Shown in pieces: positions 7,172 through 16,239 of a stretch of DNA of 64,000 nucleotides. This DNA is from an uncultured Planctomycetaceae bacterium. Its GTDB lineage: Bacteria > Planctomycetota > Planctomycetia > Planctomycetales > Planctomycetaceae. A program made the position numbers and the translations under genes. Under the pieces are notes generated by a model that worked only from the letters and a program-made list of their open reading frames with translations, had not been told where the DNA came from and did not search any database. Numbering within the stretch: position 1 is the stretch's first letter; each line of letters starts with the position of its first letter. Location of the stretch: contig CAIOKE010000331.1 in the NCBI GenBank assembly GCA_903858815.1, positions 1 to 64,000 on the forward strand, written 5' to 3'.

Positions 7172-8308
7172 ATGTCGCGAATCGTTCTGAGCGAGGAGTT
7201 TCGCGAGCTGTGTCATCGTCTGCGTTGTCAGCCTGCGACTGAGGGCTTGCAGTGCTGGCCAGTGCAGCAGTTGCAGTGGTTGGGGCAGGCTGGTGGCTGG
7301 CGCTGGAATATGCCGATTGAGTGTGGTGGTCTGGGGTGTTCGGCCATTGAGTTGCTGGAGATTTATCGAGATCTTTCGGCGGCTTGTCTGACGACGGCTT
7401 TTGTACTGACTCAGCGTAATGCGGCTTGTCAGCGACTGGTGCAGGCGGAACGGCCTCTGGTTTCGCGGTCGCTGTTGCGTGATCTGGCGTCTGGTCAGTT
7501 GCAGGCGACGGTTGGGATTTCGCATCTGACCACTTCCCGGCAGTATCTGTCTCGACCGGCGGTTGTGGCGGAGCCTGCGGCGGGTGGCTGGTGTCTGACG
7601 GGTGTGGTGCCGTGGGCGACGGGTGCAGCGTCCAGTCAGTTGCTGGTGACGGGAGCCGTGACAGCGGACGGATTGCAGTTGCTGGTGCAGTTACCGTTGC
7701 AGCAGGCGGGGGTCACGGTGGGCTTACCGGTGGAGTTACTGGGTTTGAGTGCTGCGTGGACTTCGGAAGTGCATTTCGAGGGGGTTTTTGTACCGCAGTC
7801 AGCAGTTCTGGCGGGCCCATGTGAGCGTGTGTTGTCGGGCGGCTCTGCTGCGGTTCCTGCCGCCGGTTCTTTGTCGACATCCGCGGTGGCGATTGGTTTT
7901 GGGTTGGGTGCCCTCGCTGGATTTCGGGAAGAGGCGGAACTGCGTGCGGAGCTGCGTCCTTTTGTGCAGCGGTTTGAGGTTGAGTCTGAGCAGTTGTGGC
8001 AGCAGTTGCGGGTGAGTGCCGGGGTGGTGGGACCGGGTGCAGTGGTGTCGTGCTGCGAGGGCGTTCCGCTGACAGCCGAGCAGGTTCGGACTCGCAGCAA
8101 TTCCTTTGCTCTGCGAACGGCTCAGGCGTGGCTGGCTGCAACTCGTGGTGCCGGCTATCGGAGTGCACATCGGGCATCGCGAGCGGTGCGGGAGAGTCTG
8201 TTCTTTCTGGTCTGGTCGTGTCCTCAGGCTGTGCTGGAAAGTCAGCTGCAGGAGCTGACGGTGGACTGGTCTGATGAAGAAAGGCGTTGGCGTGAACGTG
8301 GAATTTGA
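7172..8308 (+). CDS. Acyl-CoA dehydrogenase-like flavoprotein
   Basis: This 378-aa protein shows the acyl-CoA dehydrogenase layout. It has an N-terminal helical part with MPIECGGLGCSAIELLEIYRDLSA (the P.E.GG.G region) and a middle beta domain (TVGISHLT, WCLTGVVPWATGA). The C-terminal helical part (WLAATRGAGYRSAHRASRAVRES) resembles the end of the family. The middle is shorter and divergent and I cannot place the catalytic Glu, so the reaction is uncertain. The start is the ATG after AGGAAAC, 39 bp past the oxidoreductase. The 3' end overlaps the next gene by about 35 bp. Confidence 0.75.
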   Translation: MSRIVLSEEFRELCHRLRCQPATEGLQCWPVQQLQWLGQAGGWRWNMPIECGGLGCSAIELLEIYRDLSAACLTTAFVLTQRNAACQRLVQAERPLVSRSLLRDLASGQLQATVGISHLTTSRQYLSRPAVVAEPAAGGWCLTGVVPWATGAASSQLLVTGAVTADGLQLLVQLPLQQAGVTVGLPVELLGLSAAWTSEVHFEGVFVPQSAVLAGPCERVLSGGSAAVPAAGSLSTSAVAIGFGLGALAGFREEAELRAELRPFVQRFEVESEQLWQQLRVSAGVVGPGAVVSCCEGVPLTAEQVRTRSNSFALRTAQAWLAATRGAGYRSAHRASRAVRESLFFLVWSCPQAVLESQLQELTVDWSDEERRWRERGI

Positions 8309-9080
8309 AACGGCGGTGCAGGCAGCTCAGGAGGCCGGGCAGATACTGCTCAGTTACTTCCGGATGGAAGCGAACGTGCGAACCAAGGGGATCGCGGATC
8401 TGGTGACGGATGCTGACGTCGCTGCTGAGCGTTGTATTGCGGCGCGGATCTCGGCGGTCTTCCCAGGGCATGCGATTCTGGGTGAGGAGGAGCAGTCGGG
8501 CGACACGACGGCGGAGTATTTGTGGGTTGTGGATCCGCTGGACGGTACGACCAATTTCGCGCATGGGTTGCCGCATTTTGCGGTATCGATTGCATTGCTG
8601 CATCATGGTCAGCCGCAGCTGGGAGTGGTCTGGAATCCGGCGCGGGGTGATTTGTATACGGCGCGGCTGGGTGGCGGTGCATTTCACAATGGTCGGCGGT
8701 TGCGGGTCAGCAGTGAAGCGACGATGGATCAGTCTTTGATTGGCACGGGGTTCTACTACGACCGTGGTGCGATGATGGAAGCGACTCTGGGTGCGATTGG
8801 TGATTGTTTCCGGCAGAACATTCACGGCATCCGTCGATTTGGTACAGCGGCTCTGGATCTGGCGCATGTGGCGGACGGGTTGTATGGTGCTTTTTTTGAA
8901 TTTCAGTTGTCGCCGTGGGATTTTGCGGCCGGTCAGTTGCTGGTGACGGAAGCGGGTGGGCGAGTGACGGACTGTACGGGAGGCGAACTTCCGCTGCGGA
9001 AAAGCACGATACTTGCGTCCAACGGTCTGCTGCATGATCAGATGTTGTCGATTGTCAGTCGTCGTGTGGGGACATGGTGA
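8274..9080 (+). CDS. Inositol monophosphatase family protein
   Basis: This is a Mg2+-dependent phosphatase of 268 aa. The metal motifs are complete: GEEEQ (residues 70-74), WVVDPLDGTTNF (84-95) and the C-terminal WDFAAGQLLVTEAGG. Family members release phosphate from inositol-1-phosphate, and some use fructose bisphosphate, histidinol phosphate or PAP. The start is uncertain: ATG 8274 overlaps the upstream gene, while GTG 8292 has a better-placed AAAGG site and would give MNVEFETAVQ. The stop TGA shares a base with the next ATG, indicating translational coupling to the phosphatase gene. Confidence 0.92.
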   Translation: MKKGVGVNVEFETAVQAAQEAGQILLSYFRMEANVRTKGIADLVTDADVAAERCIAARISAVFPGHAILGEEEQSGDTTAEYLWVVDPLDGTTNFAHGLPHFAVSIALLHHGQPQLGVVWNPARGDLYTARLGGGAFHNGRRLRVSSEATMDQSLIGTGFYYDRGAMMEATLGAIGDCFRQNIHGIRRFGTAALDLAHVADGLYGAFFEFQLSPWDFAAGQLLVTEAGGRVTDCTGGELPLRKSTILASNGLLHDQMLSIVSRRVGTW

Positions 9081-11011
9081 TGCAAACCGTTTCCGTGTGG
9101 CTACGTCTGTTGTGTTCTGGGCTGGTGTGGCTGGTGACTGCTCGGCTGTACGGACAGGATGGTGCGTGGGCTCAGCCATTTGGGGCTGAGTGGCCGCGTC
9201 TGGATTCTGATGCTGTGGGTGAATGGTGGCGGCCGTCGCCGATTCCGCGTGGTCCGAAGAAGGGTCAGTTGCAGGAGCCGTTGCTGATGGTACCGCGTGG
9301 CGAGGTGCTGGCATTTGCTTTGTACACGCATGATCACGGGGTGCTGAAACTGACGGCTCAATTGTATCCTCTGCTGCCGCACGAGCCTCGTGAGGTGCAG
9401 CTGGAGCTGGAGCGGAACGGTCAGTGGCAGCAGGTATCAGTAGCGCGGGTGGTGTATCCGGGCTGGAGTGCTCATTTTCGGATTGTGGGCTGGGACAATA
9501 CTCAGGACGTGCGTTATCGGGTGCTGCTGGGTCAGCAGAGTCGTTTTGAGGGGTTGATTCGGCGGGACCCGCGCGATCGGGAAGAGATTCGTGTGGCGGT
9601 TTTGTCCTGCAATTCCAGTCGGACTCCGGGTTCACGAGAAACCATCGTGGAGAACCTGCGTAAGCAGGATCCTGACCTGTTGTTTTTCGCGGGGGACCAG
9701 TCGTATCACCATACTCAGCATACTTTTGGCTGGCTGGAGTGGGGTCAGCAGTTTCGGGAAGTGCTGCGTGATCGCCCGGTGGTCACGATTCCGGACGATC
9801 ATGACGTGGGGCATCCGAATCTGTGGGGTGCGGGAGGTGTGAAATCCCGGAAGCCCACGGGTTCTGACGGAGGTTATTTCTATCCGGCGAGCTATGTGCA
9901 GATGGTGGAGCGTTGTCAGACGTGGCATCTGCCTGATCCGGTTGATCCGGCTCCTGTTGAGCAGGGGATTGGTGTGTATTTCACTCGACTGCGCGTGGGT
10001 GGAATTGACTTTGCGATTCTGGAGGATCGGAAGTTCAAGACGGGACCTGAGGGTGCGATTCCGCCGCTGGGTCCGCGACCGGATCATATCACGGATGACA
10101 GTTATGACCGCAGGGCGGTGGATCTGCCGGGGCTGCAGCTGCTGGGTGATCGTCAGATGGCGTTTCTGCGTCGCTGGACGGAGGACTGGGAGGGTGCAGA
10201 TCTGAAGTGTGTGCTGTCGCAGACGGCCTTCTGTGGAGCGGTGCATCTGCATGGGCAGCGGGACAATCGACTGCTGGCCGATCTGGACTGCAATGGCTGG
10301 CCGCAGACGGGCCGTCGTGAGGCACTGCGATTACTGCGACAGGCGCGAGCAGTGCATTTGTGTGGCGACCAGCATCTGGCCGTGGTGGTGCGTCATGGGA
10401 TTGAGCAGCATGGGGACGGTCCGTATGCGTTTACGGCGCCGGCGATCGTGAATACGATTTATGGTCGCTGGTGGCATCCGCTGGACGAGCGTGCGGGGGC
10501 CAACTCGGTCGCTGGCAGTCCGCTGCCGTGGACGGGGGACTATGAAGATGGTCTGGGCAATCCGCTGACGATGCTGGCGTATGCGAATCCTGGGAACGTG
10601 CAGGATGAAAAGCAGCGTGGTGATGGTTATGGTCTGGCGGTCTTCCGGCGTGCGGATCGTTCGGTGCGATTTGAGTGCTGGCCGCGATTCAGTGATGTGT
10701 CAGCGGGTGATGTCGGGCAGTATCCGGGCTGGCCGCTGACGGTGCGGATGGATGACAACGATGGTCGCAGCGTCACGGGCTGGCTGCCGGAGCTGCGTTT
10801 GCGCAACGCGACGAGTGCGGTGGTGCAGGTCAGTTCGGAAGCAACCGAGGAGATTTTGTATACGGTGCGTCTGCCGGGGCCTGTGCTGCGTCTGCCGGTT
10901 TATGGTGCTGGACCGTGGCGAGTGCGAGTGGGTCGCAGTGTTCCGGGGCAGCTGATGTATTCCGGACTGACGACGGACCCGCAGAGCCCGGCACTGGAGT
11001 TGGAATTCTGA
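9080..11011 (+). CDS. PhoD-like metallophosphatase, secreted
   Basis: This ~643-aa exported phosphatase/phosphodiesterase has a signal peptide (VWLRLLCSGLVWLVTARLYG), a beta domain, then the PhoD metallophosphatase domain. Visible motifs are VLSCNSS, LLFFAGDQSYHH, VVTIPDDHDVGH, FAILEDRKFKTGP and HLCGDQHLAV. PhoD enzymes cleave phosphate mono- and diesters outside the cytoplasm. I chose ATG 9080, which overlaps the preceding stop (TGATG) with GGGG about 8 nt upstream; ATG 9074 would put that site too close. As last gene of the operon it could feed phosphorylated polyols to the upstream enzymes. That link is inference. Confidence 0.85.
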   Translation: MQTVSVWLRLLCSGLVWLVTARLYGQDGAWAQPFGAEWPRLDSDAVGEWWRPSPIPRGPKKGQLQEPLLMVPRGEVLAFALYTHDHGVLKLTAQLYPLLPHEPREVQLELERNGQWQQVSVARVVYPGWSAHFRIVGWDNTQDVRYRVLLGQQSRFEGLIRRDPRDREEIRVAVLSCNSSRTPGSRETIVENLRKQDPDLLFFAGDQSYHHTQHTFGWLEWGQQFREVLRDRPVVTIPDDHDVGHPNLWGAGGVKSRKPTGSDGGYFYPASYVQMVERCQTWHLPDPVDPAPVEQGIGVYFTRLRVGGIDFAILEDRKFKTGPEGAIPPLGPRPDHITDDSYDRRAVDLPGLQLLGDRQMAFLRRWTEDWEGADLKCVLSQTAFCGAVHLHGQRDNRLLADLDCNGWPQTGRREALRLLRQARAVHLCGDQHLAVVVRHGIEQHGDGPYAFTAPAIVNTIYGRWWHPLDERAGANSVAGSPLPWTGDYEDGLGNPLTMLAYANPGNVQDEKQRGDGYGLAVFRRADRSVRFECWPRFSDVSAGDVGQYPGWPLTVRMDDNDGRSVTGWLPELRLRNATSAVVQVSSEATEEILYTVRLPGPVLRLPVYGAGPWRVRVGRSVPGQLMYSGLTTDPQSPALELEF

Positions 11012-11275
11012 CAGTTGCAGGGGGAGTGCACCTGACAATTTTACGAACTTCAGAACTTTCAAAAGTTCCTCGGCACATCAGTCAGTTTTGTGGTATCTTC
11101 AGGCAAACGTGGGTTGGGGGCCACTTCCAGCAAATGGTAAGTCGTGAAATTTGCAGGTGGTGCCTGAAACCGAAGGGTTGACAAAGGAAACCGGTGCTGG
11201 GTATTAAACGCCGAAATTGCCGGTTCTCGGCCGTTTGAACTGTCAGCGGGACAACATCATCAGAAGGTACAAGTC

Positions 11276-11593
11276 ATGTTACTGACACTGAATCCAGGGC
11301 GCATCGCAGCGGAAGAAGCGTGGTTGTCCGTCGGCTCTGTTGGCCTGGACGGCATCGACACAGTGGTCAGTCCGCAGCTGCGGGGCGATGATGACGACGA
11401 AGACTTTGGTGACTCGTTTGGCGACGAGGAGCCGGACGACGACGACGATGATGATTTCGACGACGAAGAAGAGACGGATGAAGACTTCGATGATGAAGAC
11501 GACTTCGACGACGACGATTTCGACGACGATGATGACGATGACTTCGACGATGACGACGAGGAAGAGTTCGAGGGCGAAGAAGACGAATTCTGA
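11276..11593 (+). CDS. Extremely acidic Asp/Glu/Phe-rich small protein
   Basis: This is a 105-aa protein. The first ~36 residues are ordinary (MLLTLNPGRIAAEEAWLSVG); the rest is almost only Asp and Glu with Phe at regular places (DDDDFDD, DEDFDDED, DDFDDDD). It has a good start site (AGAAGG, 8 nt) and its own terminator, which argues that it is expressed. The tail is expected to be disordered and strongly negative, as in DNA-mimic, histone-chaperone-like or Ca2+-binding tails. No family is recognised, and the periodic Phe distinguishes it from simple GAC slippage. The N-terminus could be a short conserved docking segment. Confidence 0.75.
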   Translation: MLLTLNPGRIAAEEAWLSVGSVGLDGIDTVVSPQLRGDDDDEDFGDSFGDEEPDDDDDDDFDDEEETDEDFDDEDDFDDDDFDDDDDDDFDDDDEEEFEGEEDEF

Positions 11594-11637
11594 ATGAATC
11601 GCTGTCGGCTTGCAGCGTTTTTCGCGGATGTTCAGGG

Positions 11638-11665
11638 GGCACTTCAGTGATGAAGTGCCTTTTTT
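11638..11665 (+). terminator. Rho-independent terminator of the acidic-protein gene
   Basis: GGCACTTCA (11638-11646) pairs perfectly with TGAAGTGCC (11651-11659) around GTGA, followed by six T. Confidence 0.9.
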
Positions 11666-11703
11666 CTTGAACTCGCAGCAGCAGTTTCATCGGAGGCATT
11701 GGT

Positions 11704-12537
11704 ATGCAGGGCTTGTGGGAGGAGATTCAGGACGCGCGGCAGTGGCTCAGTGAACGCTGGGACGGAGCGCCGCGTGTTGGTCTGATCCTGGGCACCGGGC
11801 TGGGTGGACTGGCCCGGCGGATTCAGGTGCAGGCGGATTTCGCGTATGCGGACATTCCGCATTTCCCCCGTTCCACTGCTCCATCGCATGCCGGACGACT
11901 GCTGTGCGGAACACTGGAAGGTGTGCCGCTGATGGCGATGGAAGGCAGATTTCATTATTACGAGGGCTATTCGCTGCGGCAGGTGACGTTTCCAGTGCGA
12001 GTGATGCGGGCGATGGGTGCCAGTACGCTGCTGTTGACCAGTGCTGTCGGAGGGATGAATCCGCAGTATCGTCTGGCGGACATTGCCATTCTGGAAGACC
12101 ACATCAATCTGCTGCCTGACAATCCTCTGCGGGGCATCAATGACGATCGGCTGGGCCCTCGGTTTCCCGATATGAGTCAGCCTTACCGCAGAACTCTGGT
12201 GGATGCCGCCAGCCAGACGGCGCTGCAGCTGGGGATCGCCGCTCATCGTTCGGTGCTGGTGGCAGTTCCCGGACCCAACCTGGAAACTCGCGCCGAATAT
12301 CGCATGTTGCGACTGGTGGGGGCGGATATTGTGGGCATGTCGACCGTTCCGGAATGTCTTGCAGCACTGCATGGTGGCATGCAGGTCGCGGCGTTTTCCG
12401 TCGTGACGGATATGTGCCTGCCGGATGCTCTTGAGCCGGCAGAAATCGAGCGGATTATTGCTGTTGCCAATGAAGGTGGCCAGAAACTGGAGCAGTTGCT
12501 GGCCGCTCTGTTCCGCAATCATTCACACCTGTTCTGA
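11704..12537 (+). CDS. punA: Purine nucleoside phosphorylase (trimeric, class II type)
   Basis: This 277-aa cytoplasmic enzyme cleaves purine (deoxy)nucleosides with phosphate to base and (deoxy)ribose-1-phosphate for salvage. The family motifs are clear: [10 protein letters not shown] near residue 30, [28 protein letters not shown] with the phosphate-binding His and the Arg/His pair, TSAVGGMNP, and [15 protein letters not shown] followed by [12 protein letters not shown]. The length matches human-type PNP. The start is the ATG with GGAGG 7 nt upstream. ChdC follows 33 bp after the stop, so they may be co-transcribed, though the two pathways are unrelated. Confidence 0.95.
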   Translation: MQGLWEEIQDARQWLSERWDGAPRVGLILGTGLGGLARRIQVQADFAYADIPHFPRSTAPSHAGRLLCGTLEGVPLMAMEGRFHYYEGYSLRQVTFPVRVMRAMGASTLLLTSAVGGMNPQYRLADIAILEDHINLLPDNPLRGINDDRLGPRFPDMSQPYRRTLVDAASQTALQLGIAAHRSVLVAVPGPNLETRAEYRMLRLVGADIVGMSTVPECLAALHGGMQVAAFSVVTDMCLPDALEPAEIERIIAVANEGGQKLEQLLAALFRNHSHLF

Positions 12538-12570
12538 CAACATCAGTCTCAATTCTCAGGGAACACAATT

Positions 12571-13413
12571 ATGCAGCGACCTCACGGACATTCTGCTCCG
12601 CTTCCGGATCCTACTGTGCGTATGTCAGAGGGCTGGCATTGCCTGCATATGTATTATCAGATCGATCAGCAGGCTCTGCAGAGACTGCAGCCTGAGGACA
12701 TAGCGTTTGGTCGTGCGGAAGTGATTGCGATTCTGGATCCGGCAGCCGCGGATTCCCCGGCTCGCCTGCAGACCTCAGTCATCTCGGGACATAAAGCGGA
12801 TCTGGGACTGATGATGATGGACCCGGATCCGCTGAAGATCGACGCTGTGACTCAGAAGCTGCGTGCCAGCCGACTTGGGACAGTGCTGCGTCCGGCGTGG
12901 TCTTTTGTTTCCATCACGGAGGTCAGCGAGTACGTGCCGACAGTGGAACAGTATGCCGACCGACTGCGGCGCGAAGGCACTGCTCCGGATGATCCCGCAT
13001 TTCAGGCCAAACTGAATGCCTATTCGCAGCGACTGCCAGCCATGAATCAGCAGCGGCTGTATCCGGATATCCCACCGTTCCCGTGTGTCACGTTCTACCC
13101 GATGAACAAGATTCGACACCCGCAGGCCAACTGGTATACGGAACCATTCAGTGTTCGCAGTGAACTGATGGCGGAACACGCGACGTCGGGCATTCGCTTT
13201 GCCGGAAAAGTGTCACAGCTGATTACGGCATCGACTGGCTATGATGACTGGGAATGGGGCGTGACGCTGTGGAGTCGTTCGCCGGAACACATCAAGGACA
13301 TCGTGTATTCGATGCGGTTTGATCGCGCATCGGCGAAGTATGCGGAGTTCGGACCGTTCTATATTGGTTATGTCATGACGGCTGAAGACGCACTGACACA
13401 CCTGAAGGTCTGA
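12571..13413 (+). CDS. chdC: Coproheme decarboxylase (ChdC/HemQ), chlorite-dismutase family
   Basis: This 280-aa enzyme converts coproheme to haem b by two oxidative decarboxylations in the coproporphyrin-dependent pathway. The C-terminal half carries the family block: VTFYPMNKIR (residues 174-182, with the YPM.K segment), NWYTEPFSVRSELMAEH with proximal haem ligand His203, RFAGKVSQLITASTGYDDWEWGVTL, and VYSMRFDRASAKYAEFGPF. The N-terminal half is the usual ferredoxin-like repeat. Chlorite dismutase itself is unlikely given the YPMNK motif. A further haem gene, hemC, lies at 58079-59005. ChdC predicts that this organism makes haem through coproporphyrin. Confidence 0.92.
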   Translation: MQRPHGHSAPLPDPTVRMSEGWHCLHMYYQIDQQALQRLQPEDIAFGRAEVIAILDPAAADSPARLQTSVISGHKADLGLMMMDPDPLKIDAVTQKLRASRLGTVLRPAWSFVSITEVSEYVPTVEQYADRLRREGTAPDDPAFQAKLNAYSQRLPAMNQQRLYPDIPPFPCVTFYPMNKIRHPQANWYTEPFSVRSELMAEHATSGIRFAGKVSQLITASTGYDDWEWGVTLWSRSPEHIKDIVYSMRFDRASAKYAEFGPFYIGYVMTAEDALTHLKV

Positions 13414-13431
13414 GCTGATCTGACAACCGGT

Positions 13432-13460
13432 GTCGCAGCGGCAGAAACTGCCGCTGCGAC
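13432..13460 (+). terminator. Perfect 13-bp stem-loop after chdC
   Basis: GTCGCAGCGGCAG pairs with CTGCCGCTGCGAC around AAA. It lies 18 bp past the stop. No T-run follows, so termination strength is uncertain; it may protect the mRNA end. Confidence 0.6.
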
Positions 13461-13609
13461 TGCACTGAGCGTTCGATCAGTCACCAACAGCCATTTTCTG
13501 CAAACTTCAGTAAACTTTCTCGATTTTCTCCTGAATGCAGCCGATAGGACCGATGTGCCGTCAAAGTCGGCACAGACGTCAAGGATGAACGGCGTTCAGG
13601 AGCATCAGA

Positions 13610-15592
13610 GTGATCAGTCCCGCAAAGTCTTCAGGCGTAATTCGAATTCTGTCCATCGCTGGTCTTGCGGTCGCTCTGACAGCGGCGGTGGGTTGTGCGG
13701 CAGAGGGACTGAAGGGGATGCTGCCGTGGGGCGGAAAGAAAGACTATCAGCCTCTGGAAGCGCGGGAAGCGGCTGAGCAGGCGAAGGAATCGCAATCGAA
13801 GCCGGGGGCAGCGACATCAGCCGCTCAAACTCCTGCTCGCAAAGCATCGTGGTCGCCTTTCGGGCGCGGTGCAACGACTCCCGAGGCGTCCAGTGCAACG
13901 GAGACAGCGGACGGTACGAAGAAGACCGGATTCTTCCGCAATCCGTTCCGTCGTGCTGCTGCCCCAGCGGCTGACCCATTTGTTGAAAAAACGTCAGAGC
14001 CTGAGGCTGACGAAGAAGCAGACGAAGCAGACGAAGCAGAGGAAGCCGATGTGGCAGCGGGCGAGTTGTCTGCGGAGCCGAAGTCGGCTGCTGGAAGTCG
14101 CAATCCTGGAAGTGGCAGCACGGTCAGTCGCAGCAATCCGGCCCCGGTAAAGCGAGTGCAGCCGAGTGTTTCTCGCCGGCCTGTCACTAAGAGGGTGGCG
14201 GAACTGGAGGAGGAGACTGCGGCTGTTGAGGCTGGTGATGAGATGTCCGGCGACGCTGTTGCTGAAGCCGATATGGAAGCTGAGGGTGTGGAGGTTGCTG
14301 AGAGGGTTGCGGAGCCATTGATTCGTCGCGGTCGAACTGCCCCTGCAGTGACTCGCACTGCCGCCACTTTTGAAGAACAGAAGCTGCAGGAGATGGACGC
14401 ACTGATTTCCGGTGGTTCGAGTCGTGCGGCGAAATCGGCGTCCCGTGTGACATCGGCTGCATTGCAGAAGACGGAAACAGCAGCTGCCGGAGTGCAGGCT
14501 GGCAGGAAGGCAGTCCAGCGTGCTGCACAGCAGCGAGAAGATCGAGTCCTGCGGGAATTTGATGAGTTGAGTGGACGAGCGGCTGAGACAGAGGGCCGTG
14601 TTCGGGAGACGGTTCGGCGTCGCGCTGAACAACATTCGCAGTTGCTTGAGGAGTTTGAGGCTGCGGCGCAGATGCCGGAACTGGCGATCGAAGAAGACGA
14701 GGAGCTGAGGGAGTCTGAGTTGTCTCAGGACGAACCTGAGATGGAGGCAGCGAGCGAGGACGAGGCGATTGAGGAAGCCGCCGAGGACGAGTTCGTGATG
14801 GAGGAAGAGGAGGCAGCGTCAGAGGAGGCAGCGGCAGCAGCGGCTTTTGCTGAGGAACTGGCGATTGAAGAACGAGTTTCGAGCGCTAAGAAGCCGGCCG
14901 TTACCGGTGCAGCTGCAGGCCGAACAGCCCGAGGGGGTTCGGCTTTTCAGTGGCAGTCGGGTTCGGGGGCTGTGAGGAATGCGGGAGTGCGGCGTTCGAC
15001 GGAGCCGGCAGCGACTGCCGAGCGGGGGGCATCAGAACGCAGGGGTGTGACGCGTTCAGCCACTCTGACTCGTGATCTGTCGGACGAGATGGAAGATCTT
15101 GAGGAGGTGGACGAATGGCTGACCAGTCCGGTCGCTGCCCCGGCACCGGTGGCGGCCCCCGCTGGAACTCGCCAGCGTCGGATTCGGCAGGCTTCGATGG
15201 CTGATCCGTTTGGTGAGGCGGAAGCGGGCGAGGCAGAGATGGGGGACGATTCTGCTGCGGACAATGATGCAGAAATGCAACAGGACGAATCGACAGCAAC
15301 ACCAGTGGAAGCGATGGAGTTACCGGAGCCACCGGATGCCGGGGAATCGCGGGGTGCTGCTGTGTCCCCTGCTCCGCTGAAATCTGCTGTGTCCCCGGCT
15401 GGGGGGCAGGCGGTTGAGGTGGCAGCGGCCGAGGCGGAATCGGAGCCGACTCGTGACGCGTCGATTTTTTCCCGTCTGTCGGGAACGAGCTGGGTGATCC
15501 TGAGTGTGGGCACGGCTGTGATTCTGCTGTTGCTGCTGGCTCCAGCACGTCGCAAAGCTGTTACGGATGGAACAGCCGTCATTCCTGTCTGA
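13610..15592 (+). CDS. Large disordered envelope protein with N-terminal lipobox and C-terminal membrane anchor
   Basis: This 660-aa protein has no recognised family. It begins with a lipoprotein-type signal (VALTAAVGCAAE, lipobox Cys29). A long, low-complexity region of Ala, Glu, Arg and Ser follows, with acidic stretches (EADEEADEADEAEEADVA, EEDEELRESELSQDE) and possible coiled coil around residues 300-370. It ends with one hydrophobic segment (WVILSVGTAVILLLLLAP) and a basic tail. A lipid anchor at one end and a membrane helix at the other could tether two membranes, or one membrane and the wall, across the periplasm. The start GTG has AGGAG 7 nt upstream. Confidence 0.75.
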   Translation: MISPAKSSGVIRILSIAGLAVALTAAVGCAAEGLKGMLPWGGKKDYQPLEAREAAEQAKESQSKPGAATSAAQTPARKASWSPFGRGATTPEASSATETADGTKKTGFFRNPFRRAAAPAADPFVEKTSEPEADEEADEADEAEEADVAAGELSAEPKSAAGSRNPGSGSTVSRSNPAPVKRVQPSVSRRPVTKRVAELEEETAAVEAGDEMSGDAVAEADMEAEGVEVAERVAEPLIRRGRTAPAVTRTAATFEEQKLQEMDALISGGSSRAAKSASRVTSAALQKTETAAAGVQAGRKAVQRAAQQREDRVLREFDELSGRAAETEGRVRETVRRRAEQHSQLLEEFEAAAQMPELAIEEDEELRESELSQDEPEMEAASEDEAIEEAAEDEFVMEEEEAASEEAAAAAAFAEELAIEERVSSAKKPAVTGAAAGRTARGGSAFQWQSGSGAVRNAGVRRSTEPAATAERGASERRGVTRSATLTRDLSDEMEDLEEVDEWLTSPVAAPAPVAAPAGTRQRRIRQASMADPFGEAEAGEAEMGDDSAADNDAEMQQDESTATPVEAMELPEPPDAGESRGAAVSPAPLKSAVSPAGGQAVEVAAAEAESEPTRDASIFSRLSGTSWVILSVGTAVILLLLLAPARRKAVTDGTAVIPV

Positions 15593-15762
15593 GGATCATC
15601 TCGCTTTTCAGAAAAACTCTGCCCAGTCGTTTTTTTCAAGCTAGTTTGCAGTGTGGAATTCAATCCACCGATGCGGCGGGCTTGTGTGTGGGGTGACTCA
15701 CCCGCGTCCGCAGACACCTCCGGGCAGTGTCCGGTTGCATGAAAACGACAGCGGAGAAACTC

Positions 15763-16119
15763 ATGAGTACGGACCCCTGGGGTCGACCATCGTCTGACGA
15801 TCTTCGCAGGATTCAGGAAACATTCGACAGGGATGTTGGGCCGAACGTGCGTGCGGCGGAGCGGCTGGATCTGGCTGTTCCGGCGGAAATCCGGACTCAG
15901 CGTGGCAACACGATCGAGGCGATTACTCGGGAAATCAGCCGCACGGGAATTGGTCTGCTGCACCGTGGCGCCATCAACATGGAAGAAGTCTATGTGAAGA
16001 TGGCCAGTGAAACTCGGGAATTCTACTACCGTGTTCAGATTGAGTGGTGCATGCCCTGTGATAACGGCATGTTTCTCAGTGGCGGTCGATTCCTGCCGGT
16101 GCAGGACCAGAAATCCTGA
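15763..16119 (+). CDS. PilZ-domain protein
   Basis: This 118-aa protein is mostly one PilZ domain: RAAERLDLAVPAEIRT, REISRTGIGLLHRG, then a beta strand region (YYRVQIEWCMP) and SGGRFLP. PilZ domains often bind cyclic di-GMP through RxxxR and (D/N)xSxxG. Here the second motif reads SRTGIG, so binding is doubtful. I selected the ATG at 15763 because GGAGAAA lies just upstream; GTG 15727 and ATG 15739 are in-frame alternatives with weaker sites. It is alone, with its own terminator. Confidence 0.8.
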   Translation: MSTDPWGRPSSDDLRRIQETFDRDVGPNVRAAERLDLAVPAEIRTQRGNTIEAITREISRTGIGLLHRGAINMEEVYVKMASETREFYYRVQIEWCMPCDNGMFLSGGRFLPVQDQKS

Positions 16120-16143
16120 ATTCGGTCTCAGAAAAGTCGCCTG

Positions 16144-16180
16144 AAAATTCCTGCCACTGCGGCAGGAATTTTGGCGTTTT
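16144..16180 (+). terminator. Rho-independent terminator after the PilZ gene
   Basis: AAAATTCCTGCC (16144-16155) pairs perfectly with GGCAGGAATTTT (16161-16172), and GGCGTTTT follows. It rules out a start for the next gene at 16171. Confidence 0.85.
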
Positions 16181-16239
16181 GCGGTTACACTACAGGGCCA
16201 GTTTCCGCCCACCGCGACTTTTCACGGATCTCTGCAGAT

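Noticed and set aside
7713-9635. Minus-strand 640-aa frame opposite the dehydrogenase and phosphatase genes
   Set aside because: It is a shadow of plus-strand genes with strong family motifs; the translation is Pro/Thr/His-rich and unrelated to any family.
11367-11699. Arg/His-rich minus-strand frame opposite the acidic protein
   Set aside because: It mirrors the GAC/GAT repeats. The plus-strand frame has the ribosome binding site and terminator.
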